Below, piece by piece: positions 11,801 to 21,962 of a DNA stretch of 64,000 nt. The notes under the pieces are model-generated. The model was not told where the DNA came from. It saw only the letters and a list, made by a program, of their open reading frames with translations, and ran no database searches. Both the position numbers and the translations under genes were made by a program. This DNA is from Saccharina japonica (taxonomy: Eukaryota > Sar > Phaeophyceae > Laminariales > Laminariaceae): contig MEHQ01001566.1 in assembly GCA_008828725.1 (NCBI GenBank), positions 5,001-69,000 on the forward strand, in the 5' to 3' direction. The stretch's first letter is position 1. Every line of letters begins with the position of its first letter.

Positions 11801-14800
11801 TCGCCCTTGCAGCGGAAAATTATTTCTAGGCACTGGGAACGAGAGAGAGATGGAGAGGGAGAGGGAGAAGAAAAGGGAATGCTCAAAGAGTGTTGAAAAA
11901 AATTGCAGCAGGTATATTCGCCATGAGAGACGTTATAGTATGTACTTTTCAGACATAATTAAAAAACATGTATTAACAGTACATCAGGCCCCACAACTAA
12001 CAACGCCACCACGAGTTTTCGATTGTCCCCACATACATACGAGGTACCGATATTTTCCTGCGGTTTATCTCAGAAACGTGGCTACCGCAGTCACTTCTAA
12101 AAGGGATTAGCCCCACCCTAACTACTGCCCACACCACCTCCGCCCGCCCCACCCACCACCACCATCACCACCACCGCCGCCGCCACCGCAGCTGCCGCGC
12201 ACATACAGCACCAAACAAGCAGCTCTCCCTCCGCACCTTGTCTTGGCTCACCGCCCCCGCGAACTCCTTGACGAGCTCGTCCGTGGTCGGGACGGGGCCG
12301 CCCCCTCCCCTCGAGTGCGACACGATGTTCGAGGGCGACACCATGTTCGAAGACAACGATGACGAGGACGATGTCGGCAACGGCGGAGAAGAAGACCTTG
12401 ACACGATGTTCGGGTCCCAAATCTGATCGAACAGGACGTCTTCCGGAGGGACGTACTCCTCCGTGGAGACGGGGGTCCACAGGTGGCACGGGTCCACCTG
12501 CGTGAGTAGTATCATATACGTATACGTACAGACAGGCGGGAGGGAGGTAAGTGTTGGATATCGTATCGAAAATTTCGATATACGAAATATCGAAGTTTCG
12601 ATATACGATATATCGAACTTATATCGAAGTTTTGATATACGTAAGATCGAACTTTTGATATATCGAACTTTCGATACATATCAAACTTTCGATATATCGA
12701 AATATCGAACTTTTGATATATCGAACTTTCGACAGATCGAACTTTCGATACATCGTACTCCTCCGTCGAGACAGACAGGGGTCCACAGGTGGCATGGGTC
12801 CACCTGCGTGAGTATTATACGGTAGTAGATAGTGTTGGATATCGTACATACATCCAACACGATCACGGGGGGCCATAGTAATAGAACCTGCGGTACACAC
12901 CAAAACCTATATATTAATTTACCTATTTTTGCTAGCAATAGTTGGTCCTACGAGTTTTACTTCTTCTTTTTTTTCTCTTTTTTTTTTCCCCATCCCATAC
13001 ATTATCTTCGCCCGTCCTTCCTCTCTCCTTCCTTGTCGTAACTCAGATCCGGGGTCACAAAGTAGGCACTTCTCCTTCTGCTCTGTTCTATTCTATTCGG
13101 TTCTGTTTAAGTCCGATTGTGTCCTGTTTTGTAATGTTCGGCTGGTTCGCATGCGAGTACTTCACACATACAGCTCCCCTATGGCGCCTGCGTGTGCCAA
13201 GCCAAGCCAAGCCAGGTTAAGCCAAGCAAACCTCAACCCAAGGCCAAGCCCGGCTAAACCAAGGCGAGGCTATAAGCAGTTCCTCTCCCATTCTACCGTG
13301 CGATAAAAGTGTCCCTTTCTACCACTACGCTCACCTGATGCGCGATTCCGACTAAGGAGACTTTTTTCGGATACTCCTTCATCATGGGCGGTTTTCGCTG
13401 GTGAGGATTAAGAGCGAACGTGATAATAAAAAGAAGGGGTTTACGGAAACCAGCCGCCGGACGAAATACATCAAAACAAGGGGACAGGGGAAGCGGGAAG
13501 CAAGGAGAAGAGGACAGACCGGGCCCGGGTTAGTGGTTGTCGTGGAAATGAAAAAGGCGGCGGCGGCTTCCGTTCCATCGACTATCCAAAAGCGTGCTCG
13601 ATCGATATAACCAACAAATACAAAGGTAATAGATTATGATGGTGTAGGTTGACGGCCTACAGCAGTAGTTTGCCCGTCAGGGAATCTTTAGACTCAAATG
13701 TACTAACAGGTAATAATAGTGTCATTAAACGTGTTGATGTGGGGAGTTCCTTGATTCCTTGGTGGCTGTCCAGTCAAGGGGCGAGTTAACCCCGTTGGGG
13801 TTTCACTTGACTGTAGCATAGAAAATGCAGAGGCACAAAACAACGCGGCAGTAAAGAGGGAAAAGTTTGTCGAGAGACGACGGACGCCCATCAAACCCAA
13901 GCCACAAAACGCACACAAACACACACATGAATATCCCCACCTGCCAAAAGGAAGCCACCTACCACGAATAACCTACAAAAGTATAGCAGTAGAGTTAGTA
14001 CGTCAACAACCACAAATGTGGGCTTAACCGTGGCTAAAAAACGATACAAAGAAAATTGAGAGAATTCATAACAGACTAGACTATACCTGGTACGTATACC
14101 AGCTACGGTATACTGCTGCATCATATTATGTACAGACATATGAATAAAGGTTACGACATAGTATTGTGTTTTGTTACATACACAGGCCTCAAAAGTCTCA
14201 AAAAGCGTGAGCATGATCGCTACCAAGGAGGAACAGAAATAGCAGCAGCTCGGGAGCCCGAGTAACTCACCCTCGACTCTGTCCAGCGCCTCCTCCTCCG
14301 GTTCCCTCCGCTCCCCCCGCTCTTGGCCCCCCCGCCGCCCCCGGCGCTCCTCCTGCCGGTGGGCCGCGGCTTCACGATCGCCGCGGCCCACGCCTTTTCC
14401 AAAAGGTCGCGGTACTTCTCCTCGCGCTCCACCATGTGAATCACCACCTGCTCACGAGCGCACGTACGCGGGGGGATGTGCGAGGGGTTGTTTGTCCTTG
14501 TTTCGTCCCACCAGGGTCTCCACAGAAACCCTTACCCTGCTTACCCTTGAAACACAACGAAAACGAAACGTGATTCAGGCCGCCGAGATAAGCTTACTAC
14601 TGAAGGTGTATACCGCCGAGCTAAAAACGTAAGCCGTCAGCAGCGGCCAGAGCAAGCGATGTCGCGGACTCACACCTGCTCGCTTGTTTGCGTTCCAGCG
14701 CAACATACGCGTGGTAAACAAAAAATGTGAACCCGCAAAAAAAAGGAAAAAAGTGACATTCTCGCTCAACATAACGAAAATACAAGCGCCAAACGCCCAC

Positions 14801-16234
14801 TCGTTTACGATACCCTCGTAGCTACGCGTCCGCTACCAGTCGTATCTTAGCATTATAGTTTAAGAGCAAGATATTCTGGGTGGTGAGTAGGCACAGTATG
14901 CTCCCCCTCCCCCCCCGCCCTACCCCCCCCTCCCCTCCNNNNNNNNNNNNNNNNNNNNNNNNNNNNNNNNNNNNNNNNNNNNNNNNNNNNNNNNNNNNNN
15001 NNNNNNNNNNNNNNNNNNNNNNNNNNCCCCCCCCCCCCTACCCCCCCCTCCCCTCCGCCCCACAGAGCGTCCCCTCTTCCCCCCCCCCAGCGCCCAAAAA
15101 AACATGCCCAAGCCGGGCGCATTTCCGAGGAGAAGCCCTGCACCACAACTTCCCACGTGACGCCGACAGCGAAACTGGTGCACACCCGCTTTTGCTTTAT
15201 ACCACGCCAGCATATGTATGCCCTTCACGAGAGAGGAATGCACTATTTTAACTAATACAACACGCGCGATCGGCGTCATCACGCAGCATGCTTGCAAAGC
15301 GTATGCACGTGGTATCGACCGTTTATGTCGAGTTCACAGCTGACGGATTTTTGTGCTGTATACATACGCGCACTGTTACATAACGAGAGCGGAGGGGCAG
15401 GAGCAACAGGAGAGGGGCGGAGAGCGGGAGCGGGGGAAGGCGGTGAGCTGCCGACCTGTCTGAAGCTGTCGTAGTAGTCGACACGGCACTTGGCTCCGTT
15501 TTTCCCTCTCACAACCCCCATCGGCATGAAGTACGCATCGTTCACACGCGGTCCGTTCACCCTCGTCCAGCCGAACTTTTCCTCTAGCGCGGGCCAGATA
15601 ACCTGCCGAAAAAAGAGGACATAAAAGACAGAAATAGGGCGGTCAGACCGTGTAGGTTTGTAGAGAGCAGGCTGCAGCGCGGGGCGGGGGGCGGGGGACG
15701 GGGGGGTTGGTACAGAGCGGGGTCGAGGGTGTGGGGATCCACCCACGCACGCACCCCCCCACCCACCCACCAACTGCACGGTCCTAAAGAACGTGACGGC
15801 GAAGCACGCACACGCTTCCGCCTCTACCAGCCAAGGCAATCAATCTGGAATCCAGCGACGCCTGCTCTCAAGTGTAGGCCTGCGGCAGTCCGACCTGACT
15901 CGACGGGTCGGCCGAACAGCGCGCACATCTGCTCAACGGGCATTCCTCGACTTCCAACCACGATCGCATCGCAGGCATATCGCAAGGGCACACGATTGTT
16001 TTGCCACGACCCGGCGAACGCCTCTCGCACCAGGAACACCCCCCAGCAGGCCAAAAAGGCAGTTTCCTTCCTTCCTTCTTTCTGTCAACCCGCCCACTCC
16101 AACACCCGTCCCCCAACCCGCAACCAACCAAAACACAGGCGCACACAACCGGCCAAGCCCGCGCAACTCGCGACCGACTCTGATTTCCAACTCCAACGAG
16201 CGACTCCAACAAGCGACGGGACGACCATACAGCC

Positions 16235-16290
<56 letters not shown>

Positions 16291-19200
16291 TTCCGCCTTC
16301 GCCGCTCACATCTTCGTATGCACGCTTGTACTCCCTGACAGTCTCGTCCGCGAACAAGCCGAGCCCTCCCACCGGTCGCTCGGGGGGCGGGTCGGGGACA
16401 AACGTCGGCGGCGGGGCGCGAACCCTACGACGATAATCCCCGCCATAAGCGGCAACCTCCTCCACATCGTCGCCGCCGCCACCAGCACCGCCGCCTCCCG
16501 CCGTCCGCCCCTCCGCCGGCAGCGCCGTCCTCACGACGGACCCCGCTATCGTCGCGGTCCTGCTCGTCGTCCCTTGGCCCGTCCCTCCCGAAGAGCTCCT
16601 GCTCCAGCTGCTGCTGCTGCTGTTACTGCTGCCGTTGCTGCTGCTGCTGCTGTTGCTGTTGCTGCTGCTCGGGCGGGAGACAGTCCCGCCAACGCCACCG
16701 CCACCAGCACCGGCGCCGATGCCCACGGGTACACCAACGCCCAAACCGAGAGCGGCACCCCTGGGCCTCCGCCTCCCGCCCCCTTTATCGGAGACTTCGG
16801 AAGGACCGTCAGGGTCAGCCTTGGCAGTCCACGGAAGCCTGGAGGCAGCCGCGCTGCCGACAACCGCGGTGCCGAGACGAGCGACGCAACGCTCCGCCCC
16901 CCTCGCCGACGACGTCGGTGCCGACACCGACGCCGCGCCGCCCCTGCCATCTCTACCGGCAACCCTCGCGTTCGCGTTCGCGTTCGCGCCCCTAGGGGCG
17001 ACGGACCCTCGCGGCGATATCTCCATCGATGCCGCAGCGGTAGCGGCGGCGGCGGCGGTAGCAGCGGCAGCGGATGCAGCGGAGGCTGCTGCGGCAGCGG
17101 CAGCAGCAGGGGTAACAATAATCACGTGAGTCGCGCCCTCGCGAGTCGCCACCTTCCCAGGGGCAGGGGCGCCTGCTTTCCCGCTCCTACCGGGCAACGT
17201 CTGCCGCCCGGGAACCTCCTCGAGCCGCGTAGGCTTTTTGATCACGCGGCCCAGCCTTGTGGCCGGCGTGGCGGAGGCGCAGTCTCCGCTCGTAGGCGAC
17301 GATGACGGCGACGACGACGATGGGGACAGCGACAACGAAGTCTGAGTTGTCGTTGGAGGGTCGACAAAGGAAGAGCGCGGGTCAAGCGAGGACACCTGCC
17401 GAGGTCCCGCAGCGGCGCCAGAGGCAGCGGCGGCAGCGGCTGCTGCGGCGTCGGCGGCTGCAGCGGCGTCGGCGGCGGCCGCTGCGGTAGCCGCGGCGAT
17501 GGCAGAACTCCGCATCCCGCCCCGAACTCTCACTGGCCGCCTTGAGACGGGGGCTTCCCCACCACCCGCAGCGGCAGGCATCTTTGATGACGACGAACAA
17601 GAAGGGCGGCGTTGCTCCCCGCCACCGCCACCGCCGCTATTGGGATTGCTGCTACGGCTGCTAAGGCTAGGAGCGGCGTCACCAGTTGGCCGTAGCGTGG
17701 CGGGATCTCTCCTACGCCCCGGCGACTGCACAGGATCATACAACCAGTCACGTACACAAACACACCAACCAGACAGTTGGGAATCAAAAGAGCGAGAATA
17801 GGGGTGCGATGAGAGGGGCGGGAGAGGGGTTGGGGGGGGGGTACGTTCAGGTCGGGCTGCAGGAAAAGTGGTTCCGCGCACGGTTAAGACCTACGCCCGA
17901 AAATGTTGTTTCTGCAGCTCGAAGATTGCGACGACAGACTCGTGGCGGTGGCGTTCGTCATTCGCGTTATGATACATAAGCTACTGTTTTCGCTCCGAAA
18001 AAAAAACGGGGCCGCTTTTCATTCGGTGTCTCAAATCGTTGTCATATACCCCACCCGCCCGTCACGCTTCCGACACAAGGAAAACCGCCGGACTTTCGAG
18101 ACGAAGCCTTTGCGTTGCTTCTGCTGCTGTTATCACTCAAAATGGATGATGCGCCCGTCCGTCCGTTCTGAGGCTGCTCTATACAGAAACGATTGGCTTG
18201 ATATCAATCGCAGTGTCGAGATCTCTACGAACAGCCACCCGCCGCCGAGAGTCCAGGCCCTATCCTGACAGCGCAACTGTTCGCCATAGGAGGCGCGCCA
18301 GTGTTACTCGTACGGCCCAGGCGTCGTGTCGGAGATGACACCAACCATTCAGCGTTGGCCCGTTCCGCGAAGGTGCGTGCCCGTGGCCAAGCAGAACGCC
18401 CCCAACCCCCCCCCGATAAGCGTCTACAGTAGTATTCAACTCTTACATGTTCGTATCACATATTGCCTCAGTCTACCGGTAGTCTACAGCTTGCAGTAAA
18501 CCTGGTATCATACTTGGTAAACAATACCAGTATACATATGATATGACCACAGCAAGGCGTTGAGTCAATCTGTCGACACCACCTCCGATGCGCACACTAC
18601 ATGTGCTGCTGCTGCTGCTGTTACTGCTGCCGTTGCTGCTGCTGCTGCTGTTGCTGTTGCTGCTGCTCGGGCGGGAGACAGTCCCGCCAACGCCACCGCC
18701 ACCAGCACCGGCGCCGATGCCCACGGGTACACCAACGCCCAAACCGAGAGCGGCACCCCTGGGCCTCCGCCTCCCGCCCCCTTTATCGGAGACTTCGGAA
18801 GGACCGTCAGGGTCAGCCTTGGCAGTCCACGGAAGCCTGGAGGCAGCCGCGCTGCCGACAACCGCGGTGCCGAGACGAGCGACGCAACGCTCCGCCCCCC
18901 TCGCCGACGACGTCGGTGCCGACACCGACGCCGCGCCGCCCCTGCCATCTCTACCGGCAACCCTCGCGTTCGCGTTCGCGTTCGCGCCCCTAGGGGCGAC
19001 GGACCCTCGCGGCGATATCTCCATCGATGCCGCAGCGGTAGCGGCGGCGGCGGCGGTAGCAGCGGCAGCGGATGCAGCGGAGGCTGCTGCGGCAGCGGCA
19101 GCAGCAGGGGTAACAATAATCACGTGAGTCGCGCCCTCGCGAGTCGCCACCTTCCCAGGGGCAGGGGCGCCTGCTTTCCCGCTCCTACCGGGCAACGTCT

Positions 19201-20604
19201 GCCGCCCGGGAACCTCCTCGAGCCGCGTAGGCTTTTTGATCACGCGGCCCAGCCTTGTGGCCGGCGTGGCGGAGGCGCAGTCTCCGCTCGTAGGCGACGA
19301 TGACGGCGACGACGACGATGGGGACAGCGACAACGAAGTCCGAGTTGTCGTTGGAGGGTCGACAAAGGAAGAGCGCGGGTCAAGCGAGGACACCTGCCGA
19401 GGTCCCGCAGCGGCGCCAGAGGCAGCGGCGGCAGCGGCTGCTGCGGCGTCGGCGGCTGCAGCGGCGTCGGCGGCGGCCGCTGCGGTAGCCGCGGCGATGG
19501 CAGAACTCCGCATCCCGCCCCGAACTCTCACTGGCCGCCTTGAGACGGGGGCTTCCCCACCACCCGCAGCGGCAGGCATCTTTGATGACGACGAACAAGA
19601 AGGGCGGCGTTGCTCCCCGCCACCGCCACCGCCGCTATTGGGATTGCTGCTACGGCTGCTAAGGCTAGGAGCGGCGTCACCAGTTGGCCGTAGCGTGGCG
19701 GGATCTCTCCTACGCCCCGGCGACTGCACAGGATCATACAACCAGTCACGTACACAAACACACCAACCAGACAGTTGGGAATCAAAAGAGCGAGAATAGG
19801 GGTGCGATGAGAGGGGCGGGAGAGGGGTTGGGGGGGGGGTACGTTCAGGTCGGGCTGCAGGAAAAGTGGTTCCGCGCACGGTTAAGACCTACGCCCGAAA
19901 ATGTTGTTTCTGCAGCTCGAAGATTGCGACGACAGACTCGTGGCGGTGGCGTTCGTCATTCGCGTTATGATACATAAGCTACTGTTTTCGCTCCGAAAAA
20001 AAAACGGGGCCGCTTTTCATTCGGTGTCTCAAATCGTTGTCATATACCCCACCCGCCCGTCACGCTTCCGACACAAGGAAAACCGCCGGACTTTCGAGAC
20101 GAAGCCTTTGCGTTGCTTCTGCTGCTGTTATCACTCAAAATGGATGATGCGCCCGTCCGTCCGTTCTGAGGCTGCTCTATACAGAAACGATTGGCTTGAT
20201 ATCAATCGCAGTGTCGAGATCTCTACGAACAGCCACCCGCCGCCGAGAGTCCAGGCCCTATCCTGACAGCGCAACTGTTCGCCATAGGAGGCGCGCCAGT
20301 GTTACTCGTACGGCCCAGGCGTCGTGTCGGAGATGACACCAACCATTCAGCGTTGGCCCGTTCCGCGAAGGTGCGTGCCCGTGGCCAAGCAGAACGCCCC
20401 CAACCCCCCCCCGATAAGCGTCTACAGTAGTATTCAACTCTTACATGTTCGTATCACATATTGCCTCAGTCTACCGGTAGTCTACAGCTTGCAGTAAACC
20501 TGGTATCATACTTGGTAAACAATACCAGTATACATATGATATGACCACAGCAAGGCGTTGAGTCAATCTGTCGACACCACCTCCGATGCGCACACTACAT
20601 GTGC

Positions 20605-20637
<33 letters not shown>

Positions 20638-21962
20638 AACTGCTCTAAGTAGGCCTATACTGCAGCCAGGAACTGCCACAAGTCGTGTCTGCTGTCCCGC
20701 CTGCGTGTGCGCGGTCTCTCGCCGTGAAATCTGTACCGTAAGACGGGCTGCATTGGCAGCAGCCACTCGTCGGACGAGACCAGAACAAACTAAACCAGCA
20801 GCAGCACTCCAGCGCGGACACCAAAGAGCACAATACAAAATACACCCGCCTACGGTATACACGTGTTTGTATCATACATATGATACCAGCTTTCTAAATA
20901 CCTCAAATACAACAGAGCCTATATATATACGAGCGTACGTAATACCGGTAATTAATTAATAGTACCCTGGTATTGAGTAATACGTACGTGGTGGTTGATC
21001 ATAATGGTGGTTAATCCAAATATTATTGTAGTCCACTGAATGAAGGGTTGCGCTGTCAATCGAGGGTGTGTGTACAGCAGCTGCAGCGCACACATGAAAA
21101 AGTTGACGCAGTTTGTCATTATACACGAGTGTATATCCCTCACGGCATGTCTCTGTCTCATTTCTCCGCGCGGTCTTTTCAAAAGGGACGGACGCCTCAC
21201 CCCGCTCTTGAAGGATTCGTCAAACTTGCGTCAAATGATAAAATGGGCAGGCGCCTCAATCCGTGCACGAACCTACTACTCGTATTAATACTACTGCTGT
21301 ATTGAGCGAAAACTATGAAGTCGCTTTCTCTTTTCCCACGGCAGAAACCACACAAGAAGCAGCAGTATGTTCGAACATATATACCACCAGGGCATGCATG
21401 CAGCAGCAGCAGCAGCAGCAGCAGGAAGCAGGGAGCGCTTGCAAAGAGAGGCCGGTCTGGTTGCGTATTCGAGTGTAGCAGCTGTACGATGAGGAAAAAG
21501 GGTAAAAGGAACTCACTCACTCAAGACAAACACACGCCACCTATCGTATCATACCTCCCTCCGACTCGACGCCGTTGCCCCCGCCAGCCTCTGGCGCGCA
21601 GACCCAGAGGGTGGCGTCCTCACCAACACCGCCCGCGCCGCCGCTGCCACGGCATCGACGTTGGGCGCCATCCCGAAGCTCGTAGTCCCAGGGTAACCCG
21701 GCACCTGCTGGAGGAGCTCGATTACCGCCGAGATACCCTCTAATCGCTCGAGTCGCTCGTCGCCGGCGCTGCCGTCGGCAGGAAGATTGCGCCGCATGGC
21801 CTCCTCGAGGGCCTCGCTGGCCACGCCAGGGGGAGGAGGGAAGAACACGGGGGACGCCGGTGTTTCGGCCTCTGCCGTTGATCTCCTTCGTTTTCCGTCG
21901 CCCACCGCCGAGGGCGCCGGAGTTCCCTGGCTGGAAGCGACGTTGACTTGACCCAGCTCCAT
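6491..21962 (-). CDS. Chromatin-regulator gene: ELM2, SANT, PHD and two RanBP2 zinc fingers (multi-exon)
   Basis: Supported exons in transcription order are 21,962-21,624 (chimeric first exon), 17,725-16,310, 15,602-15,456, 14,447-14,271, 12,497-12,237, 11,832-11,173, 10,750-10,653, 9,304-9,247 and 8,818-6,491. All joins from the first to 10,750-10,653 are in phase with GT-AG boundaries. The SANT-to-PHD join is out of phase, so an exon is probably missing between 10,652 and 9,305. The PHD-to-last-exon join is off by one base. Domain order is WP/GW module, ELM2, SANT, PHD, two RanBP2-type zinc fingers, acidic tail. ELM2-SANT pairs recruit histone deacetylases in MTA, MIER and RERE proteins, so a nuclear corepressor role is inferred. 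I do not recognise an orthologue. Long introns contain a gap (14,939-15,026), 54 C's (16,237-16,290), a TTCGATATATCGAA array and A-tailed element copies. Low-complexity Ala, Ser and Gly runs make about half of the protein. Confidence 0.75.
9115..9220. repeat. (ACAG)n / GACAGACA microsatellite
   Basis: About 100 bp of ACAGAC repeats in the intron between the PHD half-exons. Confidence 0.9.
9247..9304 (-). CDS. Exon with first half of PHD finger
   Basis: A 58-nt exon follows a TTTTTTAG acceptor and reads CWVCHFGGDLICCDGCDA, the zinc-binding core of a PHD finger. Its donor is GCCG|GTGAGC. Joined to the next exon (V-Y-H-V-E-C) it has one base too many, although leaving that base out gives a textbook PHD spacing. 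I take the exon as real and the exact junction as unresolved. Confidence 0.75.
9715..10130. repeat. Pyrimidine-rich TCTGCT/GCTCTG region
   Basis: Loose repeats of GCTCTGTTGTGCTCTG and CTATGCTATGCTAT type. No coding signal on either strand. Confidence 0.5.
10490..10536. repeat. 15-bp tandem repeat CTACGTGGAACGCYG
   Basis: Three full units and a partial one (10,479-10,536), in an intron of the chromatin gene. The reverse frame reads repeated GVPRS. Confidence 0.85.
10653..10750 (-). CDS. Exon with C-terminal half of SANT domain
   Basis: Acceptor GAGCACAG|AAA, donor ATCAG|GTGAGT, phase 0 in and phase 2 out. It encodes LPDRQLCELVDHYYGGWKQT, matching the last helix of SANT domains (L..LV..YY..WK.T). 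It continues exactly from the exon at 11,832-11,173. Confidence 0.85.
11173..11832 (-). CDS. Exon with end of ELM2, low-complexity linker and start of SANT
   Basis: 220 codons, phase 0 at both ends. It opens with CLEIIFRCKGDLREARRLL, the last helix of an ELM2 domain, and closes with RPWSPSEADMFTRALLEEG and KNFYAVQ, the first two helices of a SANT domain. Ala, Gly and Thr-rich sequence lies between. The acceptor is TTCCCAG|TGC and the donor CAG|GTGCTG. Confidence 0.85.
12237..12497 (-). CDS. Exon with core of ELM2 domain
   Basis: 87 codons, phase 0. It encodes a WTP....EY.PP...L..QIWDPNIV segment, then a Ser-rich insert, then DELVKEFAGAVSQDK, which runs into the next exon in ELM2 order. The acceptor is ACGCAG|GTG and the donor AAG|GTGCGG. 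The acceptor and exon start are duplicated about 302 bp upstream in the intron (12,754-12,846). Confidence 0.85.
12540..12751. repeat. TTCGATATATCGAA array
   Basis: About ten overlapping copies of ATATCGAAC/GTTTCGATAT in both orientations, with strong hairpin potential. It separates the two copies of the exon start and acceptor at 12,452 and 12,754. Confidence 0.85.
12754..12846 (-). pseudogene. Duplicate of ELM2-exon start and acceptor
   Basis: Repeats 12,452-12,566 (CGTACTCCTCCGT.GAGAC, GGGGTCCACAGGTGGCA.GGG, TCCACCTGCGTGAGTA, AGTGTTGGATATCGTA) with a few differences. It therefore carries a second copy of the splice acceptor and the first ~15 codons of the exon, inside the preceding intron. 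Confidence 0.8.
12961..13079 (-). mobile_element. A-tailed short element, truncated copy
   Basis: On the minus strand this gives TTTGTGACCCCGGATCTGAG, then the GAAGATAATG.ATGGGATGG end, then an A-rich tail. The 5' half present in the other copies is missing, as is typical of truncated reverse-transcribed copies. It lies in an intron of the chromatin gene. Confidence 0.7.
14271..14447 (-). CDS. Exon: helical charged segment and Gly-rich basic tail
   Basis: 59 codons, phase 0 at both ends (GAGCAG|GTG and AGG|GTGAGT). The first part, HMVEREEKYRDLLEKAWAAA, looks alpha-helical. The second part is Gly and Arg rich. No domain is recognised. It joins the WP/GW-module exon to the ELM2 exon. Confidence 0.75.
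14939..15026. other. Assembly gap (88 N)
   Basis: A run of 88 N flanked by C-rich sequence that is nearly the same on both sides (CCCCCCCCTACCCCCCCCTCCCCTCC), so the gap probably sits in a C-rich tandem repeat. It falls in the intron 14,448-15,455 of the chromatin gene. Confidence 1.
15456..15602 (-). CDS. Exon with WP/GW module
   Basis: 49 codons, phase 0 at both ends (GGCAG|GTT and CAG|GTCGGC). It encodes VIWPALEEKFGWTRV and then YFMPMGVV...DYYDS. The spacing W-P-x-L-x4-G-W, Y-F-x-P-x-G resembles a module I associate with stramenopile nuclear proteins; that association is from memory, not from a search. The same beginning, FWSLVWPQLKAGAWRYE, is present in the exon at 25,401-24,641. Confidence 0.75.
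16237..16290. repeat. 54-base C homopolymer
   Basis: An unbroken run of about 54 C, just past the donor of the large exon of the chromatin gene (16,310, minus strand). Its length is likely inexact in the assembly. Confidence 0.95.
16310..17725 (-). CDS. Large low-complexity second exon
   Basis: 472 codons open from a TGTGCAG|TCG acceptor (17,725) to a GAT|GTGAGC donor (16,310), phase 0 at both ends. It is rich in Ala, Ser and Gly runs with a basic RLGRVIKKPTRLEEVP segment. It ends ETVREYKRAYED, directly ahead of the WP/GW exon. The portion above about 16,607 is duplicated at 19,723-18,605. Alternatively the gene could start at the in-frame ATG at 17,881, without the upstream chimeric exon. 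Confidence 0.65.
16607..18604. repeat. Tandem duplication, unit 1 (1,998 bp)
   Basis: Positions 16,607-18,604 and 18,605-20,602 are nearly identical with a constant offset of 1,998. I noticed one substitution (17,343 T versus 19,341 C, within agtcTgagttg/agtcCgagttg). Each boundary lies in a CTG/CAG array (about 16,607, 18,605 and 20,602), as expected for slippage or unequal exchange between triplet tracts. Confidence 0.9.
18605..19723 (-). pseudogene. Truncated duplicate of the large second exon
   Basis: Reads as the exon at 17,725-16,310 down to its poly-Ser run, then leaves homology at the CTG array and reaches a stop at about 18,473. A weak potential donor (GGAG|GTGGTG, near 18,585) could let it be spliced. 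If so it would be a duplicated alternative exon; otherwise it is a non-functional fragment inside the first intron. Confidence 0.6.
18605..20602. repeat. Tandem duplication, unit 2 (1,998 bp)
   Basis: Second unit of the duplication beginning at 16,607. It contains a 3'-truncated copy of the large exon of the chromatin gene, with its acceptor intact at 19,723, and lies upstream of the full exon in transcription order. An assembly duplication is possible because the two units are almost identical. Confidence 0.9.
20603..21623. other. Intron of the chromatin gene, no coding signal
   Basis: Holds the third CTG array (20,602-20,638), several TACCAGGTA/CATATG palindromes, an AT-rich part (20,880-21,030) and a (CAG)n tract at 21,401-21,423. 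I see no exon here. Confidence 0.5.
21624..21962 (-). CDS. Chimeric first exon: start of the 204-residue gene fused to end of the chromatin-gene first exon
   Basis: The ATG at 21,962 opens 113 codons ending at a TTG|GTGAGG donor, phase 0, compatible with the exon at 17,725. The first 27 codons (MELGQVNVASSQGTPAPSAV..) equal the start of the plus-strand gene at 27,816. From 21,882 on, the sequence equals the end of the exon at 25,401-24,641 (TAEAETPASPVFFPPPPGVA..). The switch falls exactly at the edge of the inverted repeat and keeps frame. It could be a real fusion or an assembly chimera. Confidence 0.55.
21630..21882 (+). repeat. 253-bp direct repeat, copy 1
   Basis: Identical by eye to 24,649-24,901 (offset 3,019). 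On the minus strand it encodes the end of the first exon of the chromatin gene. Its upper edge abuts the left arm of the inverted repeat (21,883). Past the lower edge a further ~35-40 bp, including the splice donor, remains similar but with indels. Confidence 0.9.
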
